Positions 33,402-44,711 of a stretch of DNA of 64,000 nucleotides are shown here, piece by piece (the first letter of the stretch is position 1; every line of letters begins with the position of its first letter). The notes under the pieces are model-generated. The model was not told the origin of the DNA and did not search any database. It saw only the letters and a list, made by a program, of their open reading frames with translations. This stretch comes from Lelliottia nimipressuralis (GTDB lineage Bacteria > Pseudomonadota > Gammaproteobacteria > Enterobacterales > Enterobacteriaceae). Both the position numbers and the translations under genes were made by a program. The stretch covers positions 245,078-309,077 of the forward strand of contig NZ_SOMG01000015.1 of the NCBI RefSeq assembly GCF_004402045.1, written 5' to 3'.

Positions 33402-33453
33402 AAAGAAAAAACCGGAGCCGCACTGCCCGTCAGGCAACGCAGGACTCCGGTTT
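33402..33453 (-). terminator. Terminator between nusB and thiL
   Basis: AAACCGGAG (33409-33417) pairs with CTCCGGTTT (33445-33453); on the minus strand the stem is followed by TTTTTTCTTTTA. It ends only about 20 bp before the thiL start, so it probably acts as an attenuator of thiL. Confidence 0.85.
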
Positions 33454-33458
33454 GCGGA

Positions 33459-33878
33459 TCACTTTTTGTGGGGACGGATCGCAGGTGCTGCTTTATCAAG
33501 AACGCCGTTTACAAACTTGTGGCTGTCTTCAGCGCCGAAGGTTTTCGCCAGTTCGATCGCTTCGTTGATGGCCACTTTATACGGCACATCATCACGTTTT
33601 GACAGCTCAAACAGCGCGATACGCAACACTGCTTTTTCTACCTGACCCAACTCTTCGAGCAGACGGGACAGGTAAGGTTTCATCAGACCATCGAGATACG
33701 CGCTATTAGTCGCCACTCCCGACAGCAGTTCACGGAAGTACAGAACGTCAACATCTTTCACGTCCTGTTCTGACAGGAACTGGTATTCAACATCAGCGAT
33801 GTCGTTCTGGGACAACTGCCAGGAGTAAAGTGCCTGGACGGCACATTCACGGGCGCGGCGACGAGCAGCAGGTTTCAC
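33459..33878 (-). CDS. nusB: Transcription antitermination factor NusB
   Basis: 139 residues, E. coli length, an all-helical RNA-binding protein ([21 protein letters not shown]). With NusE (S10) it binds boxA in rRNA leaders. It follows ribH by 21 bp in the riboflavin operon and ends just before a terminator. Confidence 0.97.
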   Translation of the reverse strand: MKPAARRRARECAVQALYSWQLSQNDIADVEYQFLSEQDVKDVDVLYFRELLSGVATNSAYLDGLMKPYLSRLLEELGQVEKAVLRIALFELSKRDDVPYKVAINEAIELAKTFGAEDSHKFVNGVLDKAAPAIRPHKK

Positions 33879-33899
33879 GGAATTCCCCTTACAAAAAAA

Positions 33900-34370
33900 T
33901 CAGGCCTTGATGGCTTTCAATACATTGATCATTTCAAGCGCGGTCAGTGCAGCTTCTGCACCTTTGTTACCGGCTTTGGTGCCAGCACGTTCGATGGCTT
34001 GCTCAATACTTTCGGTGGTCAGCACGCCAAACGCGACAGGAATTTCAGCATCCTGCGCAACGTGTGCCAGACCGTTGCTTGCACCGCCCGCAACGTATTC
34101 GAAGTGCGCAGTGCCGCCACGAATAACAGTACCCAGTGCAATCACCGCGTCGTATTTACCGGTTTTTGCCAGCGCGCCCGCTGCCAGTGGCAGTTCGTAA
34201 GCACCTGGAACCCAAACAACGGTAATGTTGTCATCTTTAACCTGGCCAATACGTTTCAGGGCGTCAATGGCACCTTCCAGCAGGCTGTCGTTGATGAAGT
34301 TGTTGAAACGCGCAATGGTGATGGCGACGCGAGCGTCCGGGGTAGCTACAGCAGCTTCAATAATGTTCAT
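33900..34370 (-). CDS. ribH: 6,7-dimethyl-8-ribityllumazine synthase
   Basis: 156 residues, the lumazine synthase of the riboflavin pathway (E. coli RibE/RibH). Conserved stretches: [48 protein letters not shown], and the catalytic His near residue 88. It condenses the pyrimidine product with 3,4-dihydroxy-2-butanone 4-phosphate and assembles as a 60-mer in related species. It is 87 bp after ribD and 21 bp before nusB. Confidence 0.97.
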   Translation of the reverse strand: MNIIEAAVATPDARVAITIARFNNFINDSLLEGAIDALKRIGQVKDDNITVVWVPGAYELPLAAGALAKTGKYDAVIALGTVIRGGTAHFEYVAGGASNGLAHVAQDAEIPVAFGVLTTESIEQAIERAGTKAGNKGAEAALTALEMINVLKAIKA

Positions 34371-34457
34371 ACTCTTCCTTTACGGGTTCATTTGGCCCCG
34401 CAGGGGGGCGGATTTTATCATAATACTTTGCGCACTGCTTCCCTATTTCGGGAGCAA

Positions 34458-35561
34458 TTACGCTGTCGTTAAGTGGAGGCAGACATCCGGACCCACCGGA
34501 CGAATCTCGCTAAATTTGAGTTGTGGTGCATCGGCCAGTTTTTCAAGGTCGGGCAGCACAAACAGGCCGCGCGCGTCGTGACCTAACAGTTTAGGCGCAA
34601 CGTAAACAATCAATTCATCCACCAGTCCGGCCTGTAAGAGCGCACCGGCAAGCGTTGGCCCCGCTTCTACCCAGATGCTGTTCACCTGCTGCTTGCCGAG
34701 CAGCATCATGAGCACCACGAGATCCAGATGACCGTTATGCTCCGGCACCATGATGCTGCGCACGCCTTCCGGCCATTCACGCGTATCTTCTTTGGTGCGG
34801 GCAATCCAGGTTTCACCGGGCTGCTGGACAATGCGGTGTTCAGGCGTCACGCGGTTCTGGCTATCAATGATAATACGCAGAGGCTGACGCAGGTTCTCCT
34901 GCGGGTAAAGCGCCTGGGTATCGGCATTCAGTTCGTCCCAGCGTACGGTCATGGCCGGATCGTCAGCCAGAACCGTTTCACTGCTGGTGAGGATAGCATG
35001 GCTTTGCGCACGCAGACGTTGCACATCGCGCCTTGCCTGCGGCGAGGTTACCCACTGGCTCTCGCCGTTTGCCATCGCCGTACGTCCATCCAGCGAGGCG
35101 CCCAGCTTAAGCTGGATATACGGGAACCCGGTGCGCATACGTTTCAGGAAGCCTTTATTGATCGCTTCGGCGTCTTGCATCATCAGCCCATGGCTGACCT
35201 CAATGCCTTCCTGCTGCAGGCGATACAGACCGCGTCCAGCCACCTGCGGATTGGGGTCCTGCATCGATGCGACCACGCGTGAAACACCTGCTGCAATCAG
35301 CGCTTCGCAGCACGGCGGCGTACGCCCGTGATGGCTGCAGGGCTCCAGCGTAACGTAGGCCGTGGCACCGCGCGCCTTCTCGCCGGCCATACGCAACGCA
35401 TGAACTTCAGCATGTGGCTCGCCTGCACGATAGTGAAAGCCCTCTCCCACGATCTCGCCATCTTTAACGATCACGCACCCGACGTTCGGGTTGGGATGGG
35501 TAGTAAAACGACCGCGCTGCGCCAGCTTCATGGCGCGCGCCATGTACATCTCATCGTGCAT
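34458..35561 (-). CDS. ribD: Bifunctional pyrimidine deaminase/reductase RibD
   Basis: 367 residues from ATG 35561 (MHDEMYMARAMKLAQRGRFT), the E. coli length; the longer open frame (to 35597) overlaps nrdR and is rejected. The N-terminal cytidine-deaminase-like domain has the zinc motifs HAEVHAL and PCSHHGRTPPC; the C-terminal reductase domain has IQLKLGASLDGRTAM and VEAGPTLAGALL. It performs the second and third steps of riboflavin synthesis. It begins 4 bp after the nrdR stop. Confidence 0.96.
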   Translation of the reverse strand: MHDEMYMARAMKLAQRGRFTTHPNPNVGCVIVKDGEIVGEGFHYRAGEPHAEVHALRMAGEKARGATAYVTLEPCSHHGRTPPCCEALIAAGVSRVVASMQDPNPQVAGRGLYRLQQEGIEVSHGLMMQDAEAINKGFLKRMRTGFPYIQLKLGASLDGRTAMANGESQWVTSPQARRDVQRLRAQSHAILTSSETVLADDPAMTVRWDELNADTQALYPQENLRQPLRIIIDSQNRVTPEHRIVQQPGETWIARTKEDTREWPEGVRSIMVPEHNGHLDLVVLMMLLGKQQVNSIWVEAGPTLAGALLQAGLVDELIVYVAPKLLGHDARGLFVLPDLEKLADAPQLKFSEIRPVGPDVCLHLTTA

Positions 35562-35565
35562 GAGC

Positions 35566-36027
<462 letters not shown>

Positions 36028-36167
36028 TTATCCGGTTAACTGATTTTCATTTTACCCTGATCTGGCCTGACAACAAAGGAAGAGCTTTTTGAGATAAAGG
36101 ATCTATGTCTGACACGCTGATGCTAGCTACCATTAGAGCGATCCGTTATTTCAAGGAAATAAACGCA

Positions 36168-36707
36168 ATGACAAGACGTTACCTGAAAATTTTGCTGGTG
36201 GGGAGCCTCTTCACCCTTAGCGCCTGTGCACAGCAAACCGAAGTCCGTCAAATGAAACAGAGCGTGAATACGCTCAATACGGCGATGGACAAACTGAACA
36301 AAGAAACGGTGAAGATCACCCAGCAAAACGCGCTTAACGCTAAATCCAGTAGCGGAGTCTATCTGCTGCCGGGAGCAAATACGCCTGCGCGCCTGAACAG
36401 CCAGGTTGGCACGCTGAAGATGTCGCTGGTGAACGTGGCGGCGAATGCAGATGGTACTCGCGCAACATTACGCATCCAGGGCGAATCCAACGATCCGCTT
36501 CCGGCCTTCAGCGGCACCGTCGAATGGGGGCAGATCCAGGGCACCACGGAGAATTACCAGGAGGTGAACGTGAAGAATCAGCTTTTCACCGCCCCGGCCA
36601 GCGTTTTAGCACCCAGCGATGTGGAAATTCCTCTTCAGTTAAGCGGCCTTACGCCGGAACAGTTAGGCTTCATCCGCATTCACGACATTCAACCCGCCGC
36701 GCAGTAA
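36168..36707 (+). CDS. yajI: Lipoprotein YajI
   Basis: 179 residues from ATG 36168, preceded by AAGGA; the upstream in-frame ATG at 36105 is rejected because it buries the signal peptide. The lipobox is LSAC (Cys20), followed by a polar coiled-coil-like stretch (EVRQMKQSVNTLNTAMDKLN) and a C-terminal beta domain (DUF3251). Its function is unknown. It lies upstream of tsx with 270 bp between them. Confidence 0.9.
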   Translation: MTRRYLKILLVGSLFTLSACAQQTEVRQMKQSVNTLNTAMDKLNKETVKITQQNALNAKSSSGVYLLPGANTPARLNSQVGTLKMSLVNVAANADGTRATLRIQGESNDPLPAFSGTVEWGQIQGTTENYQEVNVKNQLFTAPASVLAPSDVEIPLQLSGLTPEQLGFIRIHDIQPAAQ

Positions 36708-36810
36708 TTCCATCCTCTTAAGCGGAGTGAAATGTCACTCCGCTAACATTTACATTTCGTATGGATTGGCAACATAAATGATTGCCGCTACAATCCCGGC
36801 CGTTTAAAGT

Positions 36811-36894
36811 ACGCAAACGTGAACGCAATCGATTACGTGTGTGAGAGATATGTGAAACAACACATATTTTTGTGAGCAGGGATTCCTATAATAG
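36811..36894 (+). promoter_or_regulatory. tsx promoter region with LacI-type (PurR/CytR-like) operator
   Basis: The near-palindrome ACGCAATCGATTACGT (36823-36838) matches 13 of 16 positions of the PurR consensus ACGCAAACGTTTGCGT, and a second half-site ACGCAAACGT lies at 36811-36820. TGTGA half-sites near 36840-36855 recall CRP, but their spacing is not canonical. A perfect TATAAT is at 36887-36892. E. coli tsx is controlled by CRP-CytR, DeoR and PurR; which act here is unproven. Confidence 0.55.
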
Positions 36895-36977
36895 GCACCG
36901 CAGAAACACGAAATATTTAGAAACGCAATTCGCGCATTTTTCACTCCCGGAAGGGAATTTCAATCAGTGGCATGATT

Positions 36978-37862
36978 ATGAAAAAAACATTACTCGCAGC
37001 TGGGGCCGTGCTGGCACTGTCCTCCTCTTTCACTGTTAACGCAGCGGAAAACGATAAACCGCAATACCTCTCCGACTGGTGGCATCAGAGCGTTAACGTG
37101 GTCGGCAGCTACCACACCCGCTTCGGACCACAGATCCGCAACGATACCTACCTGGAATATGAAGCATTCGCCAAGAAAGACTGGTTTGATTTCTATGGCT
37201 ATATGGATGCACCGGTCTTCTTCGGTGGTAACACCGACGCGAAAGGTATCTGGAACCACGGTTCCCCACTGTTCATGGAGATCGAACCGCGCTTCTCTAT
37301 TGATAAACTGACCGGTACCAGCCTGGCGTTTGGTCCGTTCAAAGAGTGGTATTTCGCGAACAACTACATCTACGACATGGGCCGCAACAAGTCCGGTCGC
37401 CAGAGCACCTGGTACATGGGTCTGGGTACGGACATCGACACCGGCCTGCCAATGAGCCTGTCTCTGAACGTGTACGCTAAGTACCAGTGGCAGAACTACG
37501 GTGCCGCGAACGAAAACGAGTGGGATGGCTACCGTTTCAAAGTGAAATACTTTGTGCCAATCACCCAGCTGTGGGGCGGCAACCTGAGCTATATCGGCTT
37601 CACCAACTTTGACTGGGGTTCAGATCTGGGCGACAACGACTTCCGCGACCTGAACGGTAAGAAAGCGCGCACCAACGACTCCATCGCCTCCAGCCACATC
37701 CTGGCGCTGAACTACGATCACTGGCACTACTCTGTTGTTGCGCGTTACTGGCACAACGGTGGCCAGTGGAACGACGACGCCAGCCTGAACTTCGGTAACG
37801 GCGACTTCAGCGTTCGTTCTACCGGTTGGGGTGGTTACCTGGTTGTGGGTTACAACTTCTAA
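36978..37862 (+). CDS. tsx: Nucleoside-specific channel-forming protein Tsx
   Basis: 294 residues from ATG 36978 (an ATG two codons earlier is also possible). The signal peptide is about 22 residues ([22 protein letters not shown]), followed by a 12-stranded outer-membrane barrel that ends in phenylalanine (VGYNF), as required for BAM recognition. It is a nucleoside channel and the receptor of phage T6 and some colicins. It is followed by two REP units. Confidence 0.97.
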   Translation: MKKTLLAAGAVLALSSSFTVNAAENDKPQYLSDWWHQSVNVVGSYHTRFGPQIRNDTYLEYEAFAKKDWFDFYGYMDAPVFFGGNTDAKGIWNHGSPLFMEIEPRFSIDKLTGTSLAFGPFKEWYFANNYIYDMGRNKSGRQSTWYMGLGTDIDTGLPMSLSLNVYAKYQWQNYGAANENEWDGYRFKVKYFVPITQLWGGNLSYIGFTNFDWGSDLGDNDFRDLNGKKARTNDSIASSHILALNYDHWHYSVVARYWHNGGQWNDDASLNFGNGDFSVRSTGWGGYLVVGYNF

Positions 37863-37876
37863 TCAGTGCGGATTTC

Positions 37877-37947
37877 GCCCGGTGGCGCTACGCTTACCGG
37901 GCCTACGATCCGAATGTAGGCCGGGTAAGGCGTAGCCGCCACCCGGC
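37877..37947. repeat. BIME: two inverted REP elements after tsx
   Basis: REP units at 37877-37906 (GCCCGGTGGCGCTACGC...) and 37916-37947 (GTAGGCCGGGTAAGGCG...) in inverted orientation lie between convergent tsx and the WYL regulator gene. The minus-strand side ends with a short A-rich run, so the element may help termination. Confidence 0.88.
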
Positions 37948-37950
37948 TTT

Positions 37951-38631
37951 TTACTGCTTCACCTTCCGCAAAAAATCCGCCAGTGACTTATCCGCACTCT
38001 CGCTAAACCGTCTCTCCGTCTGCATAATATTGAGGCATCTGTCGAGCCGGAAACAGCGATAGTCATCGCGCCGTTCGCACCACGCCGCCAGCAGCCAGCG
38101 CTCCCCCCAGAAGAACAGCCCCAGCGGCTGAACCTCGCGCTTAGAGAGCTGTCCGGCTTCATCACGATAATGCAACACCAGCACGCGCTGGGCGGAAATC
38201 GCCTGATGAATCATGTCAAAATCGCTGCGGGAGTGGCTTTGCATGCAAAAATCCGGCGCGTAGATCCGCGTCTGCTCCGCCTTTCGCCGGCTCTCCTCGG
38301 GCAGGATAGCCAGCACCTTTTCCTGAGCCGACTCCAGCTCGCGCGACAGCGACTCACCTCCCCAGGTTTTGAGCAGGCGAATCGCGACGATCAGCGCCTC
38401 TGACTCCTTATTTGTCAGCATCAGCGGCGGTAGGTCAAAACCCGACATTAGCCGATATCCGCTTCCTGCCTCACCCTCTACCGGCACGCCGGAAAGTGAA
38501 AGGTCGCGGATATCGCGGTAGACCGTGCGCTCAGATACACCAAGCCGGTCTGCCAGATGCGCTGCCGTTGTCAGACGCCTGCCCCGCAGGATCTGCACAA
38601 TCTGGAACAAACGGTCAGCGCGTCGGGTCAT
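37951..38631 (-). CDS. YafY-type HTH/WYL-domain transcriptional regulator
   Basis: 226 residues. The N-terminal HTH_11 domain (RRLTTAAHLADRLGVSERTVYRDI) is followed by a WYL domain containing the ligand-binding region LFFWGERWLLAAWCERRDDYRCFRLDR. WYL regulators sense small molecules and often repress a neighbouring gene. It starts 14 bp after the stop of the glyoxalase-fold gene, so the two form one operon. E. coli K-12 has yajD at this position; this pair is an accessory replacement. Confidence 0.85.
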   Translation of the reverse strand: MTRRADRLFQIVQILRGRRLTTAAHLADRLGVSERTVYRDIRDLSLSGVPVEGEAGSGYRLMSGFDLPPLMLTNKESEALIVAIRLLKTWGGESLSRELESAQEKVLAILPEESRRKAEQTRIYAPDFCMQSHSRSDFDMIHQAISAQRVLVLHYRDEAGQLSKREVQPLGLFFWGERWLLAAWCERRDDYRCFRLDRCLNIMQTERRFSESADKSLADFLRKVKQ

Positions 38632-38645
38632 ATCTTATTCAGCTC

Positions 38646-39011
38646 TCAGGCAGGTTGATGGAGGCCGACGCGATTACCTTCGCAGTCGGTAAACAGAGCA
38701 ATAGTGCCAATGCCACGCGGCAATTCCAGCGGCCCGAATACGCACTCGCCGCCTGCGCTAGCGATACGGTCGAGCGTGGCCGCCAGATTGTCAGTATGCA
38801 GGTAGATAATAGCGCCTTCGTGAGACGGTACAATGCCCTCAAATTTTGCCAGCGCCCCGCCGGTACCCGGATCCTCATGCGGGAATACGGCCAGCTCGAC
38901 GCAGTCCATTTTCTCGCTTTTTAATGAAACCTGCATCACTGGCTCATAAAAATTAATTGCGCGATCCATATCCGTGACCGGGATTTCAAACCAGTTAATT
39001 ACGCTTTTCAT
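38646..39011 (-). CDS. VOC-family (glyoxalase/bleomycin-resistance fold) protein
   Basis: 121 residues of the vicinal oxygen chelate superfamily, with the two beta-alpha-beta-beta-beta repeats visible (INWFEIPVTDMDRAINFYE and AIIYLHTDNLAATLDRIASAG). A histidine/glutamate metal site is not clear: the expected first-position His is replaced in INWFEI, so it may not be a metalloenzyme. The substrate is unknown. CAGGAG precedes the ATG. An operator made of three repeats lies about 48 bp upstream. Confidence 0.82.
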   Translation of the reverse strand: MKSVINWFEIPVTDMDRAINFYEPVMQVSLKSEKMDCVELAVFPHEDPGTGGALAKFEGIVPSHEGAIIYLHTDNLAATLDRIASAGGECVFGPLELPRGIGTIALFTDCEGNRVGLHQPA

Positions 39012-39058
39012 ACATTCTCCTGAGTGTTGTTTGGGTTCGAAAAGAGTCTACGACAGGG

Positions 39059-39095
39059 CTCCTGACAGCATACTGTCAGGAGTGTTTGTCAGGAG
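39059..39095. promoter_or_regulatory. Triple-repeat operator upstream of the VOC/WYL operon
   Basis: CTCCTGACAG (39059-39068), 4-nt spacer, CTGTCAGGAG (39073-39082) form a perfect 10-bp palindrome, and TGTCAGGAG recurs at 39087-39095. It is likely bound by the WYL regulator of the operon as autoregulation. Confidence 0.6.
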
Positions 39096-39100
39096 CAGAT

Positions 39101-39130
39101 AAAAAAAATCCCGGTCAACTGACCGGGATT
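39101..39130 (-). terminator. secF (yajC-secDF operon) terminator
   Basis: AATCCCGGTC (39107-39116), loop AACT, GACCGGGATT (39121-39130): a perfect 10-bp stem with a run of T on the minus strand from the eight-base A-run at 39101-39108. Confidence 0.95.
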
Positions 39131-39153
39131 TCGATAACGCGCTAAACGTCGCC

Positions 39154-40125
39154 TTACGGCAGAATGGACGGCTGGTCCGCCCCTTCTTTCTCGACTTTCT
39201 GCTGGAGCAGGTGCTCGCGCTTCATGCCGAGTTTCAGTGCCAGAGCGGATGCAACGTAGATAGACGACGCAGTACCGATAGTCACACCAATCAACATGGT
39301 CAGCGAGAAGCCTTCCAGTACCGGACCACCGAAGAGATACAGCATCAGGATAACCATCAAGGTGGTTCCGGATGTGATCAAGGTACGGTGCAGCGTCTGG
39401 GTCAACGACACGTTAAAGATTTCGTACGGCGTACCGCGACGGATCTTACGGAAGTTTTCACGAATACGGTCAGATACCACGATACTGTCGTTCAGTGAGT
39501 AACCGATAACGGACATCAGGGATGCCACAATCGTCAGGTCAATCTCAATGTGGAACAGCGACAGTACGCCCATGGTGATCACCACGTCGTGCGCAAGAGC
39601 GATAACCACACCTGCCGCCAGTCGCCACTCAAAGCGGAAACCAACGTAAATCAGGATGGAAATCAACGCCACCATCAGCGCCATCGCACCGGTCTGCGCC
39701 AGGTCAGCACCTACGCTTGGGCCGACGAACTCAATACGCTTCACCGCCGCATTCTGGCTGGTCGATTCGTTGATGACGTTCAGAACCTTGCTACCCAGCT
39801 CCTGGCTGCCGTTGGCATCGTGTACCGGCGGCATACGCACCATGATGTCGCGGCTGCTGCCGAAGTTCTGCAGCAGCGGCTCTTCAAAGCCCGCTTTCTG
39901 CAGAGACTCGCGCATCTGGTCCATATCGATCGGTTTTTCCAGGGAGATTTCAATTACCGTACCACCGGTAAAATCGAGACCCCAGTTAAAGCCTTTCACG
40001 CCCATGATGACGATGGACACAATCAGCAGAAAACCTGAAATGCCGAAGGCCCAGTAGTCCCAGCGCATAAAGTCCCAGACTTTACGGCCGTGGTTTAATT
40101 GTTCAACAGTATATTCCTGTGCCAC
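39154..40125 (-). CDS. secF: Protein translocase subunit SecF
   Basis: 323 residues from a GTG start at 40125 with AGGAG 6 nt upstream, the same length as E. coli; an ATG further upstream (40170) overlaps secD and is rejected. It has six transmembrane helices and one periplasmic domain, and is an RND-family relative of SecD ([16 protein letters not shown]). SecDF uses the proton motive force to help complete Sec-dependent export. It is 10 bp after secD. Confidence 0.97.
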   Translation of the reverse strand: MAQEYTVEQLNHGRKVWDFMRWDYWAFGISGFLLIVSIVIMGVKGFNWGLDFTGGTVIEISLEKPIDMDQMRESLQKAGFEEPLLQNFGSSRDIMVRMPPVHDANGSQELGSKVLNVINESTSQNAAVKRIEFVGPSVGADLAQTGAMALMVALISILIYVGFRFEWRLAAGVVIALAHDVVITMGVLSLFHIEIDLTIVASLMSVIGYSLNDSIVVSDRIRENFRKIRRGTPYEIFNVSLTQTLHRTLITSGTTLMVILMLYLFGGPVLEGFSLTMLIGVTIGTASSIYVASALALKLGMKREHLLQQKVEKEGADQPSILP

Positions 40126-40135
40126 AACGCACTCC

Positions 40136-41983
40136 TCAGATAGACAGCTTTTTGACGCGCTTGCCGCCATACAGCAGGTTCACGATGGCACGGGTGCCGA
40201 CAATAGCGGTAAACATCGACGTTGCGACACCGATACCGGTTGTAATCGCAAAGCCTTTGATAGCGCCAGTACCCACTGCATACAGGATAAGAACCTTAAT
40301 CAGTGTTGTTACGTTCGCATCGAAGATGGAGCTGAACGCCCCTTTGTAGCCTTCTTCAATCGCCTGTTGCACAGAGCGACCGTTGCTCAGCTCTTCTTTA
40401 ATACGTTCGTTTATCAGTACGTTGGCGTCGACCGCCACCGCAAGGGTCAGAACGATACCCGCAATACCCGGCATGGTCAGCGTCGCGCCCGGCAGCAGGG
40501 ACATGATGCCGATGATCAGCACCAGGTTAGCCAGCAGCGCGGACGTCGCAATCAGACCAAACTTCTTATAGAAGAAGATCATGAACAGGATGGAGACAAC
40601 CAGACCGGCCAGACACGCTTCCAGACCCTGCTGGATGTTTTGCATACCAAGCGTTGGACCAATCGTACGTTCTTCAACAATCTGAATTGGCGCAATCAGC
40701 GCACCGGCACGCAGCAGCAGAGAGAGCTGACGCGCTTCGTTCGGGTTGTTAATACCGGTAATACGGAAGCTGTTACCCAGACGAGACTGGATGTTGGCGA
40801 TGTTAATCACCTCTTCCTCTTTCACCAGCACCGCACGACCGTTTGCATCTTTCTTACCGCTGTCTTTGTACTCCACGAACAGGGTCGCCATCGGTTTGCC
40901 GATGTTGTCCTTGGTGAAGTTAGACATGATGTTACCACCCGCGCTATCGAGCGAGATGTTAACCTGCGGCTGGTTATATTCGTCCTGGCTGGAAGTGGAG
41001 TCGGTGATATGGTCACCGGTCAGGATCACGCGTTTGTACAGCACAACTGGCTGACCTTCGCGGGTCTGTTTCACTTCGGAGTCACCCGGAATACGGCCTG
41101 CGGCAGCAGCGGACTGGTCGACATTGGAGTTAACCAGACGGAATTCGAGAGTAGCGGTTGCACCCAGAATCTCTTTCGCACGTGCGGTATCCTGGATACC
41201 CGGCAGCTCTACCACGATACGGTCAGCGCCCTGACGCTGAACCAACGGCTCAGCTACACCCAGCTGGTTTACACGGTTACGCAGAATGTTGATGTTCTGC
41301 TGAACGGCGTATTCACGCGCTTCGCTCAGACGCGCATCCGTCATCACCGCGCGCAGCTGGTTGCTGCCCTGAGAGGTAATCACCAGATCGCGGTGACGTT
41401 GAGACAGGTAAGTTACAGCCTGGTCGCGTGCCGCACTGTCGCGGAACGTGATGCTCATGCCGTAGTTATCTTCTTTACGCACGGTGGTATAGGCGATGCC
41501 TTTTTCACGCAGATCGCTGCGCAGGCTATCGATATTCTGTTCCTGCAGCTTGCCGAGCGCGGTGTCCATATCCACTTCCATCAGGAAGTGAACGCCACCA
41601 CGCAGGTCAAGACCCAGTTTCATTGGCTCTGCATTCAGAGCAGCCAGCCAACGCGGGGTTGCAGGAGCAAGGTTAAGCGCCACGACATATTTATCACCCA
41701 GCACGCCCATCAGCGCTTCACGAGCGCGGAGCTGCGTGTCGGTGGTGTCGAAGCGAGCAAGAATAGCGCCCTCTTCCAGTGCCACAGACTTAGCGGTAAT
41801 TTTTTCTTCTTGTAACGTTTTCTGGACCTGGATCAGCGTTTGCTCACTGGCGGCGACACCGCGCGCGCCAGTGATTTGAACGGCCGGATCCTCACCATAC
41901 AGGTTGGGAAGTGCGTACAGCAGGCCGACGATAATCACGACGACCAGCATGATGTACTTCCACAAAGGATAACGGTTTAACAC
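40136..41983 (-). CDS. secD: Protein translocase subunit SecD
   Basis: 615 residues, E. coli length. It has one N-terminal transmembrane helix ([22 protein letters not shown]), a large periplasmic P1 domain, and five C-terminal helices. Recognisable segments are [15 protein letters not shown] and [15 protein letters not shown]. It forms a complex with SecF and YajC that works with SecYEG. It is 27 bp after yajC. Confidence 0.98.
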   Translation of the reverse strand: MLNRYPLWKYIMLVVVIIVGLLYALPNLYGEDPAVQITGARGVAASEQTLIQVQKTLQEEKITAKSVALEEGAILARFDTTDTQLRAREALMGVLGDKYVVALNLAPATPRWLAALNAEPMKLGLDLRGGVHFLMEVDMDTALGKLQEQNIDSLRSDLREKGIAYTTVRKEDNYGMSITFRDSAARDQAVTYLSQRHRDLVITSQGSNQLRAVMTDARLSEAREYAVQQNINILRNRVNQLGVAEPLVQRQGADRIVVELPGIQDTARAKEILGATATLEFRLVNSNVDQSAAAAGRIPGDSEVKQTREGQPVVLYKRVILTGDHITDSTSSQDEYNQPQVNISLDSAGGNIMSNFTKDNIGKPMATLFVEYKDSGKKDANGRAVLVKEEEVINIANIQSRLGNSFRITGINNPNEARQLSLLLRAGALIAPIQIVEERTIGPTLGMQNIQQGLEACLAGLVVSILFMIFFYKKFGLIATSALLANLVLIIGIMSLLPGATLTMPGIAGIVLTLAVAVDANVLINERIKEELSNGRSVQQAIEEGYKGAFSSIFDANVTTLIKVLILYAVGTGAIKGFAITTGIGVATSMFTAIVGTRAIVNLLYGGKRVKKLSI

Positions 41984-42010
41984 GGCAGTTCCCTTTGGGA
42001 AAAGTTGGGA

Positions 42011-42343
42011 TTACAGCGCCTTCATGGTGCCTTTCGGCAGAACGGCAGCTACGAAGTCACGTTTGATAACCACTTCAGTGGTGTCATTCAGGGCGATAGC
42101 AATGTAGCCGCTTTCCGCTACTTTGGTCACGCGACCCACCAGGCCACCGTTGGTCAGCACTTCATCGCCTTTCGCGATAGAGTTCATCAGGTTTTTGTGC
42201 TCTTTGGTGCGCTTCTGCTGTGGACGCAGGATCATGAAGTAGAAGATCAGACCGAACACAACCAGCATCAGAATCAGAGACATTGGGCTGCCCTGAGAAG
42301 GCGCGCCAGTTGCTGCTACCGCATCAGAAATAAAAAAGCTCAT
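42011..42343 (-). CDS. yajC: Preprotein translocase subunit YajC
   Basis: 110 residues, a single-pass membrane protein (transmembrane segment SLILMLVVFGLIFYFMIL, about residues 20-37) with a basic cytosolic tail (RPQQKRTKEHKNLM). It associates with SecDF-YidC. It lies 22 bp after tgt and 27 bp before secD. Confidence 0.96.
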   Translation of the reverse strand: MSFFISDAVAATGAPSQGSPMSLILMLVVFGLIFYFMILRPQQKRTKEHKNLMNSIAKGDEVLTNGGLVGRVTKVAESGYIAIALNDTTEVVIKRDFVAAVLPKGTMKAL

Positions 42344-42365
42344 TCAAATTCCCTCATTATTAAAA

Positions 42366-43529
<1,164 letters not shown>

Positions 43530-43548
43530 TTATTCTGGTGCCGCGGAC

Positions 43549-44619
43549 TTATTCCCCGACACGCTCATTCAAAGCCAGCGGATTGTACGTGATAAACATC
43601 GCGTCCCCGTAGCTAAAAAAGCGATATTTTTGTTCTACCGCAGACTTGTAGGCATTCATCGTATGCTGATAACCCGCAAACGCGGACACCAGCATAATCA
43701 GCGTGGATTCAGGCAGATGGAAGTTGGTCACCAGCGCGTCAATCACTTTGTACTGATAGCCCGGGTAGATAAAAATCTGCGTGTCGCCAAAGAACGGCTC
43801 GATAAGATCGTTTTTCGCCGCCTGCGCGGCACTCTCCAGCGAGCGCACCGACGTCGTACCGACAGCAATGACGCGGCTACCGCGCGCTTTCGCGGCCAGC
43901 ACCGCATCCACCACATCCTGCGGCACTTCGGCATATTCAGAATGCATGATGTGATCTTCGATACTGTCTACGCGCACCGGCTGGAAGGTTCCCGCGCCGA
44001 CGTGCAGCGTCACAAACGCCATCTCAATCCCTTTCGCGCGCAGTTTTTCCAGCAGCGGTTCATCAAAGTGCAGGCCCGCCGTTGGCGCCGCGACCGCGCC
44101 AGGTTTCTGGCTGTAGACGGTCTGGTACAGCTCGCGGTCGGCCTCTTCGTCCGGACGCTCAATGTACGGCGGCAGCGGCATGTGGCCAATGGCGTTCAGA
44201 ATATCAAGCACCGTGCGCTCGTCGTTGAATTCCACTTCAAACAGCGCGTCGTGGCGCGCGGTCATCGTCGCTTTGATGCTCTCGTCATCACCCAGCAGCA
44301 GTTCCGCGCCCGGTTTCGGCGCCTTGGACGCGCGAATATGTGCCAGAATACGTTTATCATCGAGCATACGTTCGACCAGCACTTCAATCTTGCCGCCGCT
44401 GGCTTTACGGCCAAACAGGCGTGCCGGGATCACGCGGGTATTGTTAAAGACCAGCAGATCGCCAGGGTTGAGCTTGTCGAGCAAATCGGTGAAAGTACCG
44501 TGCGTCAGCTCGCCCGTTGGCCCATCCAGTGACAGCAAACGACAGCTACTGCGCTCAGGCATTGGATAGTGAGCAATCAGGGATTCAGGTAGTTCAAAGG
44601 AGAAATCGGCGACGCGCAT
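43549..44619 (-). CDS. queA: S-adenosylmethionine:tRNA ribosyltransferase-isomerase QueA
   Basis: 356 residues from ATG 44619 ([20 protein letters not shown]), E. coli length. It transfers the ribosyl group of SAM to preQ1-tRNA to form epoxyqueuosine. Conserved stretches are [12 protein letters not shown] and [14 protein letters not shown]. First gene of the operon; divergent from acpH with 92 bp between them. Confidence 0.97.
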   Translation of the reverse strand: MRVADFSFELPESLIAHYPMPERSSCRLLSLDGPTGELTHGTFTDLLDKLNPGDLLVFNNTRVIPARLFGRKASGGKIEVLVERMLDDKRILAHIRASKAPKPGAELLLGDDESIKATMTARHDALFEVEFNDERTVLDILNAIGHMPLPPYIERPDEEADRELYQTVYSQKPGAVAAPTAGLHFDEPLLEKLRAKGIEMAFVTLHVGAGTFQPVRVDSIEDHIMHSEYAEVPQDVVDAVLAAKARGSRVIAVGTTSVRSLESAAQAAKNDLIEPFFGDTQIFIYPGYQYKVIDALVTNFHLPESTLIMLVSAFAGYQHTMNAYKSAVEQKYRFFSYGDAMFITYNPLALNERVGE

Positions 44620-44711
44620 GACGTATACTCGTGACTTAAAAACAGGCGGCATAGTCTAGTGCTCGCACCCTTTTGCTGCAACAACTAGCCGCCCCCGGAC
44701 AAATAAAACGC

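Noticed and set aside
36853..36873. Palindrome ATATGTG-N6-CACATAT upstream of tsx as a CRP site
   Set aside because: The spacing between GTG and CAC is 6 where CRP needs 8, so it does not fit a canonical CRP site.
40367..41815. 482-codon plus-strand open frame opposite secD
   Set aside because: Antisense shadow of the conserved secD gene; the length comes from codon bias in a GC-rich gene, and no family features are seen.
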